From Pseudomonadota bacterium (GTDB lineage Bacteria > Desulfobacterota > Anaeroferrophillalia > Anaeroferrophillales > Tharpellaceae): a stretch of 15,060 nt of DNA. This document shows positions 6,602 through 14,615 of the stretch, one piece after another. The stretch is taken from positions 1-15,060 of the forward strand of contig DAOWHJ010000118.1 in assembly GCA_030641485.1 (NCBI GenBank), written 5' to 3'. The notes beneath the pieces are model-generated. The model was not told the origin of the DNA, searched no databases, and worked only from the letters and a program-made list of their open reading frames with translations. How positions within the stretch are numbered: the first letter of the stretch is position 1; each line of letters starts with the position of its first letter. The position numbers were made by a program, and so were the translations under genes.

Positions 6602-6742
6602 GTGCACGACCGAAAACCGCCAATTTCCTCGATTGCGGCGTTAGGCTCAAATTTTAATCCTCGGAGTACTTAGTGTACGCCTCAGATTAAAATTCTCGCC
6701 GGCCTTGCACTCAAGAAAATTGTCAGGTTTTCGCTCAGGCAC
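6602..6742. repeat. 141-bp imperfect palindromic repeat between korB and korC
   Basis: All its arms are symmetric about position 6672: GTGC/GCAC at the ends (6602-6605, 6739-6742), CGAAAACC/GGTTTTCG (6611-6618, 6726-6733), CAATTTCCTCGA against TCAAGAAAATTG (6621-6632, 6711-6722) and AATTTTAATC/GATTAAAATT (6650-6659, 6685-6694). There is no T tract after the stem, so it is not an ordinary terminator. It looks like a non-autonomous palindromic element inserted into a working operon. In the mRNA it would fold into a long hairpin. Confidence 0.75.
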
Positions 6743-6767
6743 TAAAAATGAAATTAAGGTAGTTTCT

Positions 6768-7313
6768 ATGTATAATGACGTAATTATGGCTGGCTTTGGT
6801 GGGCAGGGGATCATGTTGATCGGTAATCTGCTGGCTTATGCTGCGATTGTGGAAGAGAAAAATGTTACCTTTTTGCCCTCTTACGGAGTTGAGATGCGGG
6901 GTGGGACGGCGAACTGCTCAGTTGTGATTGACGAGCGTGATATCGGTTCTCCAATAGTTGGGCGACCGATGTCGCTGATTATTATGAATCGACCCTCCTT
7001 GATCAAATTTGAGCCGCGGATGAAGTCTGGCGGTGTGGTTATTCTCAACAAAACCCTTGTCTCTCCAGATGTTTCTGAGCGTGATGATATTGATTTGGTG
7101 GCGCTTGACTTGAAAGCTATTTCAGAAGATTGTGCGGGTAGTGCCCGTCTAGTCAATATGGTGGCTTTGGGGGCCTACGTGCAGAAGAGTGGCGTGGTCG
7201 CTGTAGAATCGGTCTCTGTCGCCCTGAAAGATGCGTTGAATCCAAAGTATCACAAAATGATTCCCGCCAACCAGAAGGCTATTGAGGCCGGAGCTGCGGC
7301 AGTCAAGGCTTAA
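6768..7313 (+). CDS. korC: 2-oxoacid:ferredoxin oxidoreductase gamma subunit (KorC/VorC type)
   Basis: A 181-residue gamma subunit (pyruvate/ketoisovalerate oxidoreductase catalytic-domain family). It begins with the hallmark DVIMAGFGGQGIMLIG and continues with the SYGVEMRGGTANCSVVI segment, both typical of the CoA-interacting gamma domain. The ATG at 6768 has AAGGT at 6755-6759. An in-frame upstream ATG at 6705 would start inside the palindromic repeat and add 21 odd residues, so it is rejected. The 169-bp gap from korB is unusually wide for this operon and is filled by the palindrome. The XRE-cupin gene follows after 11 bp. Confidence 0.92.
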   Translation: MYNDVIMAGFGGQGIMLIGNLLAYAAIVEEKNVTFLPSYGVEMRGGTANCSVVIDERDIGSPIVGRPMSLIIMNRPSLIKFEPRMKSGGVVILNKTLVSPDVSERDDIDLVALDLKAISEDCAGSARLVNMVALGAYVQKSGVVAVESVSVALKDALNPKYHKMIPANQKAIEAGAAAVKA

Positions 7314-7324
7314 AGGGAGGAATT

Positions 7325-7888
7325 ATGGAAGCAGTTAAAGTTGGTGAAAAAATCAAAACCCTGCGTCAGGAAGCTAATATTTCTTTGCAGGAGCTAGCTG
7401 AAAAATGTGGTTACTCAACTGCAGTTCTCTCACAGATTGAAAATCATTTAGTTTCCCCTTCACTTGGGGTTCTGGTCCACCTGGCCAAGGCGATGGAGGT
7501 TAGTATCGGGGCTTTTTGGGGCCGGGAAGACACTGAACCTTTTACCCTGATTCGTAAGGGGGAAGAGAGTACGGTGTCGCGTTTTGCCTCAAAAGAGGGG
7601 GTTCGTTACGGTTATACTTATGAATCACTGGGGGCAGGTAAAAAGGATCGGCGTATGGAGCCGTTTATTATCACCTTGGAACCTGCAACTATCAAGAATG
7701 ATAAATGCTATGGTCATGAAGGTGAGGAGTTCATCTACGTTCTCGAGGGCTCTATTGATGTTACCCTCGGTGACCATACAGATGTCCTGCAGGCAGGTGA
7801 CTGTATCTATTATGATTCGGTAATCCCGCATCGGGTTCAGTGCCATGCTGGTAAGACAGCTAAGATTTTGGCCGTTGTCCACCCCTGA
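7325..7888 (+). CDS. XRE-family HTH plus cupin transcriptional regulator
   Basis: A 187-residue two-domain regulator. Residues 8-62 form a Cro/C1-type helix-turn-helix (IKTLRQEANISLQELAEKCG, then STAVLSQIEN). Residues about 110-186 form a single cupin barrel with HEGEEFIYVLEGSIDV, LQAGDCIYYDS and PHRV. Such proteins sense a small ligand through the cupin and regulate nearby metabolic genes. GGGAGGA (7315-7321) precedes the ATG. It is the last gene of the kor operon, just before a strong terminator, so it probably controls the operon's own promoter. The ligand, perhaps an oxoacid or acyl-CoA, is not visible from the sequence. Confidence 0.9.
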   Translation: MEAVKVGEKIKTLRQEANISLQELAEKCGYSTAVLSQIENHLVSPSLGVLVHLAKAMEVSIGAFWGREDTEPFTLIRKGEESTVSRFASKEGVRYGYTYESLGAGKKDRRMEPFIITLEPATIKNDKCYGHEGEEFIYVLEGSIDVTLGDHTDVLQAGDCIYYDSVIPHRVQCHAGKTAKILAVVHP

Positions 7889-7920
7889 TTCTGAAAATCA
7901 TGGTTTGGGTCTGTTTTGCT

Positions 7921-7951
7921 AAGGCGAGTTCACAAAGAACTCGCCTTTTTT
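7921..7951 (+). terminator. Rho-independent terminator of the kor operon
   Basis: A perfect 11-bp stem, AAGGCGAGTTC (7921-7931) with GAACTCGCCTT (7937-7947), a 5-base loop ACAAA, and a T run through 7951. It ends the operon 33 bp after the regulator gene. Confidence 0.93.
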
Positions 7952-8212
7952 GTGACAGATGTCAAAGCATTGACAGATTGTTATTTTCTTTTTCTCTGGT
8001 AGGTGTTACTGTTCTTTATGTTTGCTGAGCCTGTAGAGAGTTTGGTATAGTCATTGCTTAACCTTAAAGAACAAAGAAATAATTGTTAGTGTTATTTAGG
8101 GTGTTAGAAATTGTCTTTGTTTAAATCTCTTTGAGTTCAAGAGGGCAAAGCAAGGTTCGCTGCAACTTAAGCGTTAAGAGTTAATCATTTATATTGGTTT
8201 GGTAGAGAATCA
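7952..8212. other. Intergenic region upstream of the flagellar operon
   Basis: This 261-bp AT-rich stretch has no ORF of note. I see no convincing sigma-54 (GG-N10-GC) or sigma-28 promoter. TATAGT at 8046-8051 could be a -10 box but its -35 (TTGCTG, 8022-8027) is poor. A repeat copy shared with the window's right end occupies about 8141-8173. Confidence 0.45.
8141..8173 (+). repeat. Copy A of a short repeat that brackets the flagellar genes
   Basis: Bases 8141-8160 match the reverse complement of 14958-14977 at 19 of 20 positions. AACTTAAGCG (8164-8173) then matches the reverse complement of 14935-14944 at 9 of 10, with an unequal gap between the two blocks. Confidence 0.55.
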
Positions 8213-9004
8213 ATGGATTTAGCAACTATACTTGGAATTGTCTCGGCTTTTTCTTTGGTTATTGCGGCAATCGCCACTGGTGGTGGACTGTCGGTTTTTT
8301 TTAACCTGCCTTCGCTTTTGATTGTGGTTGGGGGAACTTTTGGCGCGACTTTGATCAACTATCCCTTTGGCGAATTTGCACATCTTTTACGTTACCTTAA
8401 AAATGCGCTTTTTCGAGATCGCTTGCCTTTGAAAGAGAGCATTGATCTCTTGGTTAGGTTGGTCCGGGAGTCACGTAAAGAGGGGATTTTAGCGCTTGAG
8501 AATCGGAGCAATGATAGCAGTCTTGATCCGTTTATGCGTCAAGGGCTGGTGCTTCTGGTTGATGGTCTTAAAGCTGATACTATTGAGGATATTCTCTTTC
8601 TCGATATGGAGAGTATGCGTGAGCGTCACGAACTTGGAGCCCATATCTTTTCGACAATGGGGACGGTTGCTCCAGCAATGGGCCTAGTTGGTACCCTGAT
8701 TGGGCTCGTGCAGATGCTGCAAACCATGGATGATCCTGCGAGCATTGGCCCGGCGATGGCGGTGGCTCTGTTGACCACTTTTTATGGTGCGATTTTGGCT
8801 AATTTTATCTTTCTGCCGCTGGCGGGAAAGTTACGGCGGCGGAGTCAGCGGGAACTTTTTTTACGAAAGCTAATTGCCGAGGGTATTGTCGCGATTGCGC
8901 GTGGCGATAATCCGCAGGTTGTTCAGTATCGACTTGAGTCGTTTCTGCCGCCCACTTGGCGTAAGGGGCCGCGTTCAGCCTCTGCTATCAGCCGGGGGCG
9001 CTGA
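8213..9004 (+). CDS. motA: Flagellar motor stator protein MotA
   Basis: A 263-residue inner-membrane protein with four membrane segments (about 4-21, 34-51, 150-170 and 180-203). It forms the ion channel and torque-generating loop of the stator with MotB. The cytoplasmic loop holds the RESRKEGILALE stretch at about 85-96, where the rotor-contacting charged residues lie. The C-terminal half has the MotA/TolQ/ExbB signature TMGTVAPAMGLVGTLIGL and GPAMAVALLTTFYGA, including the conserved channel proline near residue 180. It starts the flagellar operon; its TGA stop overlaps the next ATG (TGATG). The ribosome site (GAGAA) is weak. Confidence 0.96.
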   Translation: MDLATILGIVSAFSLVIAAIATGGGLSVFFNLPSLLIVVGGTFGATLINYPFGEFAHLLRYLKNALFRDRLPLKESIDLLVRLVRESRKEGILALENRSNDSSLDPFMRQGLVLLVDGLKADTIEDILFLDMESMRERHELGAHIFSTMGTVAPAMGLVGTLIGLVQMLQTMDDPASIGPAMAVALLTTFYGAILANFIFLPLAGKLRRRSQRELFLRKLIAEGIVAIARGDNPQVVQYRLESFLPPTWRKGPRSASAISRGR

Positions 9005-9756
9005 TGGAAGGGGATGGCCTGCCCACAACGGTGATGAGTGGCTCTGAGGGCGCGACCCTGGCCCCCTTGATGGCTTCATTGAGTCTGATTATGATCGCTT
9101 TTTTTATTCTGTTTTATTCAATGACAGTTATTGATGAGCGCAAAAAAAAAGTGGCGGTGGGCTCTCTTCAGGGTAGTTTTGGTCAGCTTGACGGAGGGCG
9201 GGAGAGTCGTACTGAAGCATTACCGAAAGCTGATCTGCTGAGTACTCCTCTGGTTAAGGAGAGGGCGGCTGATTTGCAGAGAAAACTATTGGATTATATG
9301 CGGCGGCGAGGTCTGAAGAGTAGTGAAATTAAAGTTTTTGCCGCAGATCGCGGAGTTGATATCTTATTGCCGCATCGGCTTTTGTTTGCGTCGGGGGCTA
9401 GGGTTTTAAGTGCGTCGGGTGAGGGTTTGATGTTGAAGGTTGCTGGTCTGCTTAATGGTTTACGTCAGGTTCGCTATGAACTATTTGACTACACAATTGA
9501 AAGACCTGCAGCGGCGGAGTTGAGCGGGCTCTCCCTGGCCGCGTTACGGGCTTCAGCTCTCTATCGTTTCATGGTGTTTCGGGGTGGTTTTAAGGCCGAC
9601 ACGATTCGCGCCTTTGGCCGGATAACTAATCCGTCTGCGAAAAAAAGTGGGGCTGAGGCCGGTCATTTATTGCTTAAGGTGATCGGCGGGGTTCCGGTCT
9701 ATGATTTGGACGGGAAAAAAGGCCAGATTAAAGTTGGCGACTTTACCTTCGACTAG
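9004..9756 (+). CDS. MotB-like (OmpA-family) protein lacking the channel aspartate
   Basis: A 250-residue protein with one N-terminal membrane segment (about 20-42) followed by a periplasmic domain, the MotB layout. Aligning its TM by the FF pair with the true MotB that follows puts Ser25 where MotB has its essential ion-binding Asp. The C-terminal OmpA-like part keeps ALRASALYRFMVFRGGFKADTIRAFG (about 175-200) but lacks the NRRV peptidoglycan-binding end. It therefore cannot carry ions in the usual way and may not hold peptidoglycan. It is translationally coupled to motA and followed closely by motB. It may be a structural or regulatory partner of the stator, in place of one MotB subunit. 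Its function is inferred. Confidence 0.8.
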   Translation: MEGDGLPTTVMSGSEGATLAPLMASLSLIMIAFFILFYSMTVIDERKKKVAVGSLQGSFGQLDGGRESRTEALPKADLLSTPLVKERAADLQRKLLDYMRRRGLKSSEIKVFAADRGVDILLPHRLLFASGARVLSASGEGLMLKVAGLLNGLRQVRYELFDYTIERPAAAELSGLSLAALRASALYRFMVFRGGFKADTIRAFGRITNPSAKKSGAEAGHLLLKVIGGVPVYDLDGKKGQIKVGDFTFD

Positions 9757-9767
9757 GAAATTTAATT

Positions 9768-10526
9768 TTGCATAAATGGCATAAAAAGACGACTTTCTCT
9801 CTGTCGCAGCCGACTGGGGGTGATGGTTGGATGATAACCCTTTCTGATATGCTTTTGTTGTTGTTGACTTTTTTCGTTCTTTTGATCTCGATGTCATCTT
9901 TTGATCCGGTCTTGTTGACTGAAACCTTTGGTGGCCTCCAGCCTGGTTCAAGTGGGGTTTTGAGCAAGGGGGCGAGTGTGCCGATCGTCGTCTCAGCTCA
10001 AAATGAGCCAAGGCCAATTTCAGAGCGTAAAGACCTGGCTTACTATCGGCGACTTTCCCTGCCGCTCTCGCACCTGCTCGATCTGCTTGAGCAGCGTTTG
10101 GGTAAGGCTTTGGTTAATGTTGATGTTCTCGACGGCAACCTTGAGCTTGAGATCATGAGTGATAAGTTCTTTGGGACTTTGGATGATAAATTAAAACTTC
10201 AAGGTGAAGAGATTCTGCTTGACCTGGGAAAGTTTCTGCGAGATTGGAGTGGTCTTTTGGAGATTGAGGTCTACACAGATAATTTTCCATTGCATACATC
10301 GCGTTTTCCCGATAATAACGTACTGGCAGCTCAGCGAGGGGCGCATCTGGTGGAATTTTTTGCTCAGAGCGGGGTTAAACGCTCGCAGATTCTGTTGGCA
10401 GCCTATGGTGCAGATCGGGCGGTGGTGATTAATGATACACCGCAACATCGTCAACGCAACCGCAGGGTTATTTTGCGTTTGCCGGGTTGGGTTGAAAGTG
10501 TCAAGGTTGAAAAATCGGCGAGTTGA
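9768..10526 (+). CDS. motB: Flagellar motor stator protein MotB
   Basis: A 252-residue stator subunit. A single membrane segment (about 21-43, GWMITLSDMLLLLLTFFVLL) contains the ion-binding Asp27. The periplasmic OmpA/MotB domain ends with NVLAAQRGAHLVEFF, AAYGADR and QRNRRVILRL (about 183-244), the peptidoglycan-anchoring motif. The start is TTG at 9768, with AGGAAA (9755-9760) at good spacing; no in-frame ATG precedes the membrane segment. Whether the motor is H+ or Na+ driven cannot be decided here. It lies 11 bp after the degenerate MotB-like gene and 26 bp before fliL. Confidence 0.94.
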   Translation: MHKWHKKTTFSLSQPTGGDGWMITLSDMLLLLLTFFVLLISMSSFDPVLLTETFGGLQPGSSGVLSKGASVPIVVSAQNEPRPISERKDLAYYRRLSLPLSHLLDLLEQRLGKALVNVDVLDGNLELEIMSDKFFGTLDDKLKLQGEEILLDLGKFLRDWSGLLEIEVYTDNFPLHTSRFPDNNVLAAQRGAHLVEFFAQSGVKRSQILLAAYGADRAVVINDTPQHRQRNRRVILRLPGWVESVKVEKSAS

Positions 10527-10552
10527 TCTTTTAGGTTTTATGGAGGAATGAC

Positions 10553-11059
10553 GTGGCTAAAAAGAAGGAAGAGGAAGTTGTAGAAGAGGGTGCGGAAGGT
10601 AAAAAATCAAAAAAAGGCCTTTTTATTATAATCATCATAGTCGTTTTGTTACTGGGTGGTGGGGGCTTTGGCGCTTACTGGTTCTTGCTCAGAACCCCTC
10701 CTCTAACCGCGGAGGAGATTGCCGAGATTGAAGCAGCCAAGCAGCCGGAACCTGTAATCTTGCCGGTTTTTGCCTTAAAACCCTTTGTTGTAAATTTAGC
10801 CGATAAGAAGTCACGCCGCTATCTTAAAGTAACAATGAAGCTTGAACTTAGTACCGAGGAGTTACTTGAAGAGGTTGATAAACGTCGAGCTCAGCTGCGA
10901 GATGTTGTCTTGACTCTCTTAAGTTCTAAAACTGCGGTTGAAGTTGGTACGCTTGAGGGTAAATTCTTGTTGCGGCAGGATATTATAAAACGGGTAAATG
11001 TGAATTTGCTTACTGGCCAAGTGACTAAAGTTTATTGGGAAGAGTTTGTAGTTCAATAG
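10553..11059 (+). CDS. fliL: Flagellar basal body-associated protein FliL
   Basis: A 168-residue single-pass inner-membrane protein that supports stator function near the basal body. A lysine/glutamate-rich cytoplasmic N-terminus (1-21) is followed by a membrane segment (22-46, FIIIIIVVLLLGGGGFGAYW) and a periplasmic domain with the typical LKPFVVNLAD and RRYLKVTMKLEL pieces, ending in VYWEEFVVQ. The start is GTG at 10553 after GGAGGA (10542-10547). An ATG at 10548 is out of frame. It sits between the stator and C-ring genes, the usual place for fliL. Confidence 0.94.
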   Translation: MAKKKEEEVVEEGAEGKKSKKGLFIIIIIVVLLLGGGGFGAYWFLLRTPPLTAEEIAEIEAAKQPEPVILPVFALKPFVVNLADKKSRRYLKVTMKLELSTEELLEEVDKRRAQLRDVVLTLLSSKTAVEVGTLEGKFLLRQDIIKRVNVNLLTGQVTKVYWEEFVVQ

Positions 11060-11068
11060 GGTAAAGTT

Positions 11069-12043
11069 ATGAGTCAAGTTCTATCACAGGCTGAAATTGA
11101 TTCTCTACTTCAGGGAGTTGATGAGGGAGAGGTCGAGACTGAGACTGATCATCCGCTGGATGAGGATGAGTTTCAATCGTATGATCTGACCAGTCAGGAG
11201 CGGATAATACGGGGTCGGATGCCGACCTTAGAGATTATTAATCAGCGCTTTGCGCGGGTTTTTCGGACCTCACTATCCACTCTGTTGCACAAAGTGATCG
11301 ATGTTAGCCCCCTAGTTTCTGATATGATGAAATTCGGGGAGTTTTTGAAGACTGTACCGGTACCGGCAAGTATTCACTTGTTCAAGATGGAGCCGTTACG
11401 GGGTATGGCTTTGATCATTGTCGAGAGCAAGCTGGTCTTCTCTCTGATTGATATGTTTTTTGGTGGCGGGGGCCGTGATTCTGTCAAGGTAGAGGGGCGT
11501 GATTTTACCGCTATAGAAGAGCGGATTGTGCGTAAGGTTGTGGAAGCCGCTTTGGCTTGCATGGAGGATGCCTGGAGTCCAATTGAGGAGATTCGTTTCA
11601 GTTTTGTACGTTCGGAGATGAATCCTCAATTTGTAACGATCGTGCCACCCAGTGATGTTGTTATCCTCTCAACTTTTACTTTAGAGATGGATGAGTTCTC
11701 CGGTTCAATCACGATTTGTATCCCCTACTCGTTGGTTGAGCCACTTCGCAATAAGCTCTATACCGGCTTTCAGAGCGAGCGCCTTGAGGTCGATGTGGCT
11801 TGGCTCAGGCGTTTGGTTGGGCGTTTGGTCGCAACCGATATTGAGCTCTCTGCAACGTTGGGAGATACGGTCATAACCAGCCGTCAATTATTGGAAATGA
11901 AGGTTGGGGACATTGTGCCTTTACGTCAGGATGCGACTGAAATGGTTCAGGTTAATATTGAGAATTGTCGTAAATTTCGTGCGGCAGTCGGAACCTCAAA
12001 AGGTTCCAAGGCGATTATGCTAAAACAGAAAGTAAGAAGGTAG
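11069..12043 (+). CDS. fliM: Flagellar motor switch protein FliM
   Basis: A 324-residue C-ring protein. The N-terminus MSQVLSQAEIDSLLQGV is the CheY-P binding peptide. The middle domain contains the conserved GGGGRD loop after LIDMFF, which contacts FliG, and the C-terminal SpoA domain (about 240-320) binds FliN. Length is normal for FliM. The ATG at 11069 follows fliL after 9 bp. FliN follows after 10 bp. A full-length CheY-binding peptide implies that the switch is chemotaxis-controlled, although no che gene is in the window. Confidence 0.97.
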   Translation: MSQVLSQAEIDSLLQGVDEGEVETETDHPLDEDEFQSYDLTSQERIIRGRMPTLEIINQRFARVFRTSLSTLLHKVIDVSPLVSDMMKFGEFLKTVPVPASIHLFKMEPLRGMALIIVESKLVFSLIDMFFGGGGRDSVKVEGRDFTAIEERIVRKVVEAALACMEDAWSPIEEIRFSFVRSEMNPQFVTIVPPSDVVILSTFTLEMDEFSGSITICIPYSLVEPLRNKLYTGFQSERLEVDVAWLRRLVGRLVATDIELSATLGDTVITSRQLLEMKVGDIVPLRQDATEMVQVNIENCRKFRAAVGTSKGSKAIMLKQKVRR

Positions 12044-12053
12044 AGGTGCCCTG

Positions 12054-12608
12054 ATGGATGATCTTTTTGATCAGGTGAAGAAGGAGATGGAAGAGGGCGG
12101 CGGTCAGGATGATAGTTCGACGCCGGAAGCATCTAAGGTTGAGTCCTTAGAAGAGAAGAGCGCTCAGGATTTGATCGATGATATCTCTTGGGATGATGTC
12201 GCCGGAGAGCTCGAAGAGCAACGGGAAATGATTAAGGATGAGGCTGCCGCTAAAACTGGAGGTTCTGGCAGTGCTGCCGCGTCTTTAGCCGGGTCTGGTG
12301 ATGATGGGTTGCTCTCCAGTCTAAGTGGTGAACAGCGTCAGCAATTGCCATCTAATATCGGCTTTATTCTTGATATCCCATTGCAGCTCTCGGTTGAGAT
12401 TGGTCGTACGCGGATGATTATCAACGATCTTTTGCAATTGGGTCAGGGTTCAGTTGTCGAACTCGATAAGTTGGCCGGAGAGCCTTTTGATGTCTTGGTT
12501 AATGGCAAGCTTATTGCTCGGGGCGAGGTTGTGGTGGTCAATGAGAAGTTTGGGATTCGTTTGACCGATATTATTAGCCCCACCGAAAGAATTGAGCAAC
12601 TGAAGTAA
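12054..12608 (+). CDS. fliN: Flagellar motor switch protein FliN
   Basis: A 184-residue C-ring protein. Residues 1-100 form a long, acidic, low-complexity and probably disordered extension. Residues about 100-184 are the SpoA domain (FILDIPLQLSVEIGRTRMII, then LLQLGQGSVVELDKLAGEPFDVLVNGKLIARGEVVVVNEKFGIRL), the canonical FliN signature. The ATG has GAGGTG upstream. FliN of enterobacteria is about 137 residues, so the extension is the main difference. It joins FliM in the switch and docks the export ATPase complex. Confidence 0.96.
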   Translation: MDDLFDQVKKEMEEGGGQDDSSTPEASKVESLEEKSAQDLIDDISWDDVAGELEEQREMIKDEAAAKTGGSGSAAASLAGSGDDGLLSSLSGEQRQQLPSNIGFILDIPLQLSVEIGRTRMIINDLLQLGQGSVVELDKLAGEPFDVLVNGKLIARGEVVVVNEKFGIRLTDIISPTERIEQLK

Positions 12609-12634
12609 ATTTGCGGGTTAGGGAATAGTACTCC

Positions 12635-13789
12635 ATGAGATTAGTTTCAGAGAAAATTTTCGCCATACAAGTTCTGGCTTTACTCTTTTGTTTGCTGTTA
12701 GGGTTAAGTGTTGGCAGTGTCAGAGCGGTGGCCGCAGAGTTGGGTTTCACGAGGGATGGGGGGAGGATGGTTTTCACCATTCCTTACGAAAATGCGCCTG
12801 AGGTTAACGCGCTCTTTTTTGATTCTGGTGCGCAGGTGTCATTGATTCTGCCAGTTGCAGGGCTGAAAGTTGCGGAGCAGAATCAACCACTTGATGATGA
12901 GTGGATAACCGCTTTTGGAGTTGAGAAGGTTGGGCAGGAGTTACGTTGGTATCTCAAAAAGCGCGATCCCGCCCTTAAAGTTAAATCATTTCTGGCATTA
13001 AAGCGGCAAGATTCTGGTTTGCAAGTGGTGTTATTGAAGCCATATCGAACCTGGCAGCCGGTTGTGGGTTCAGAAAAAAGCCCGTCTTTGCAACAATTTG
13101 TAGCTCCGTCGGTAGCGGAAGAACAAGGGAAGATGGCGCGTCTTAACCAGTTGCTTGAAAAAAATGGTAGTACCGCCGCCGGCAAGTTACCAGCAAGCGG
13201 ACCTGCGGCGAGTGTTGAAACTTCATCGCCTTCGTTGATGAAGTCAGCTGTGCGTAGTTTTTTTGTCCTGATTTTTCTGGTTCTGGTAATTGTCGGACTC
13301 TCTTTTTGGTTTAAACGTTATCGTAAAAAAGGGGGGAGTTGGCGGGGATCAAAACTGGTCAAGGTTCTAAGTGTAGAGGTGGTTAGTGGCAAACACCAGG
13401 TGATGCTGCTCGAACTTCTAGGTGAAGTTCTGGTTGTTGGCATCTGCGGTGAGCGGATGACACTGCTCAAAACTATCAGTGATTCCGAGCGGGTTGAGGA
13501 GTTGCGTTTGTTGCAAGAGAGCCCAGAGAGTGGTACTGGAAATCGACGTTTCGCTGGTTATTTACAAGGTTTTATCGAAAAAGATTTGTCGGTAACAAAG
13601 GCTAAGCCCAATGACGTCCAGGCGGGTGAAAATGTCAGCGGTGGAGTGACCTATGAGCCCCGCCCCGCTGTAAATCGTTCGCAGGGTGTATCAGCTCAAA
13701 CTCATAAGGATGTTGACGAACTGCCGGAGAACTATCGTGAAGTAGTCAGCCAGATCAAAAATCGGTTGAAAAAAGGAGATCGGGGTTAG
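12635..13789 (+). CDS. fliO: Flagellar biosynthesis protein FliO, long form with a periplasmic domain
   Basis: At 384 residues this is much longer than classical FliO (about 100-150). A signal peptide or first membrane segment (about 8-30) is followed by a beta-rich periplasmic domain (about 35-140). Then come a linker rich in Ser, Ala and Pro, a membrane segment at 207-226, and the cytoplasmic FliO core with KVLSVEVVSGKHQVMLLELL and VLVVGICGERMTLL (about 243-285). An extended tail ends in lysine-rich sequence. FliO assists assembly of the FliP ring in the export gate. It is identified by that core and by its place between fliN and fliP. The N-terminal domain is not one I can name. The gap to fliP is 7 bp. 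Confidence 0.85.
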   Translation: MRLVSEKIFAIQVLALLFCLLLGLSVGSVRAVAAELGFTRDGGRMVFTIPYENAPEVNALFFDSGAQVSLILPVAGLKVAEQNQPLDDEWITAFGVEKVGQELRWYLKKRDPALKVKSFLALKRQDSGLQVVLLKPYRTWQPVVGSEKSPSLQQFVAPSVAEEQGKMARLNQLLEKNGSTAAGKLPASGPAASVETSSPSLMKSAVRSFFVLIFLVLVIVGLSFWFKRYRKKGGSWRGSKLVKVLSVEVVSGKHQVMLLELLGEVLVVGICGERMTLLKTISDSERVEELRLLQESPESGTGNRRFAGYLQGFIEKDLSVTKAKPNDVQAGENVSGGVTYEPRPAVNRSQGVSAQTHKDVDELPENYREVVSQIKNRLKKGDRG

Positions 13790-13796
13790 TTTTGAG

Positions 13797-14555
13797 ATGA
13801 GGTGGAAAACGATACTACTGGTTCTGCGCTCTTTCGGGCTTTTGCTTCTGTTACCACTGGTGGCTTCAGCAGCGCAGGAGGTTGCCATTCCGACCCTCGA
13901 GATTGGCATTGGCGCGACTAGTGATCCGGGTCAGGTTGCGGTTGCAATTCAGATCTTGTTGTTGTTGACAGTTCTGGCATTGGCACCGTCAATCCTGGTT
14001 TTGATGACTTCATTCACCCGGCTCGTGATTGTTTTTCACTTTCTTCGTCAGGCTGTGGGTACGCAATCAATGCCGCCGAACCAGGTGTTGGTCGGCTTAA
14101 GCCTTTTTCTTACTTTTTTTATTATGTACCCGGTGTTTAACCGGATTAATCAAGATGCCTTTCAGCCCTATGTGGCTCAGGAAATTGGCCAGGAAGAGGC
14201 CTTTACGCGGGCCCTCTCCCCATTGCGAAAATTCATGTTCAAGCAGACCAGTGAGAATGATCTGGCCCTGTTCATCCAGATGGCCAAGGTTGAGAGGCCC
14301 AAGAGCTTTGCTGATATTCCAACTCACGTCTTGATTCCGGCATTTATTATCAGTGAGCTCAAAACTGCATTTCAGATCGGTTTTCTCATCTATATTCCAT
14401 TTTTGATGCTCGATATGGTGGTTGCCAGTGTGCTTTTGTCCATGGGAATGATGATGTTGCCACCGGTTATGATCTCACTGCCGTTTAAGTTAATCCTTTT
14501 TGTAATGGCTGATGGTTGGCATATGATGGTGGGCTCGTTAATGCAAAGTTTTTAG
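13797..14555 (+). CDS. fliP: Flagellar type III export gate protein FliP
   Basis: A 252-residue core protein of the export gate. A signal peptide (about 1-25) is followed by membrane segments, with the hallmark ILVLMTSFTRLVIVFHFLRQ and MPPNQVLVGLSLFLTFFIM, and later FADIPTHVLIPAFIISELKTAFQIGF and the MMLPPVMISLPFKL end. It forms the FliP5 ring with FliQ and FliR. There is no clear ribosome site next to the ATG, only AAAGGAG about 20 bp upstream, so translation may be coupled to fliO. Confidence 0.97.
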   Translation: MRWKTILLVLRSFGLLLLLPLVASAAQEVAIPTLEIGIGATSDPGQVAVAIQILLLLTVLALAPSILVLMTSFTRLVIVFHFLRQAVGTQSMPPNQVLVGLSLFLTFFIMYPVFNRINQDAFQPYVAQEIGQEEAFTRALSPLRKFMFKQTSENDLALFIQMAKVERPKSFADIPTHVLIPAFIISELKTAFQIGFLIYIPFLMLDMVVASVLLSMGMMMLPPVMISLPFKLILFVMADGWHMMVGSLMQSF

Positions 14556-14615
14556 TAACTCACTGGTTATTGTGCTGATTGAAAAGCCATGAAATGTTCT
14601 GATGGGGCTGCTTAT

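Noticed and set aside
6602..6742. Palindrome as an intrinsic terminator after korB
   Set aside because: No T tract follows the stem, and korC, which needs the same transcript, lies downstream.
6705..6767. Extended korC start at ATG 6705
   Set aside because: It would start inside the palindromic repeat; ATG 6768 begins exactly at the conserved N-terminus with AAGGT upstream.
9004..9756. Second MotB-like gene as a sequencing or frameshift artefact of motB
   Set aside because: The frame is intact over 250 codons, coupled to motA, and its sequence differs clearly from motB.
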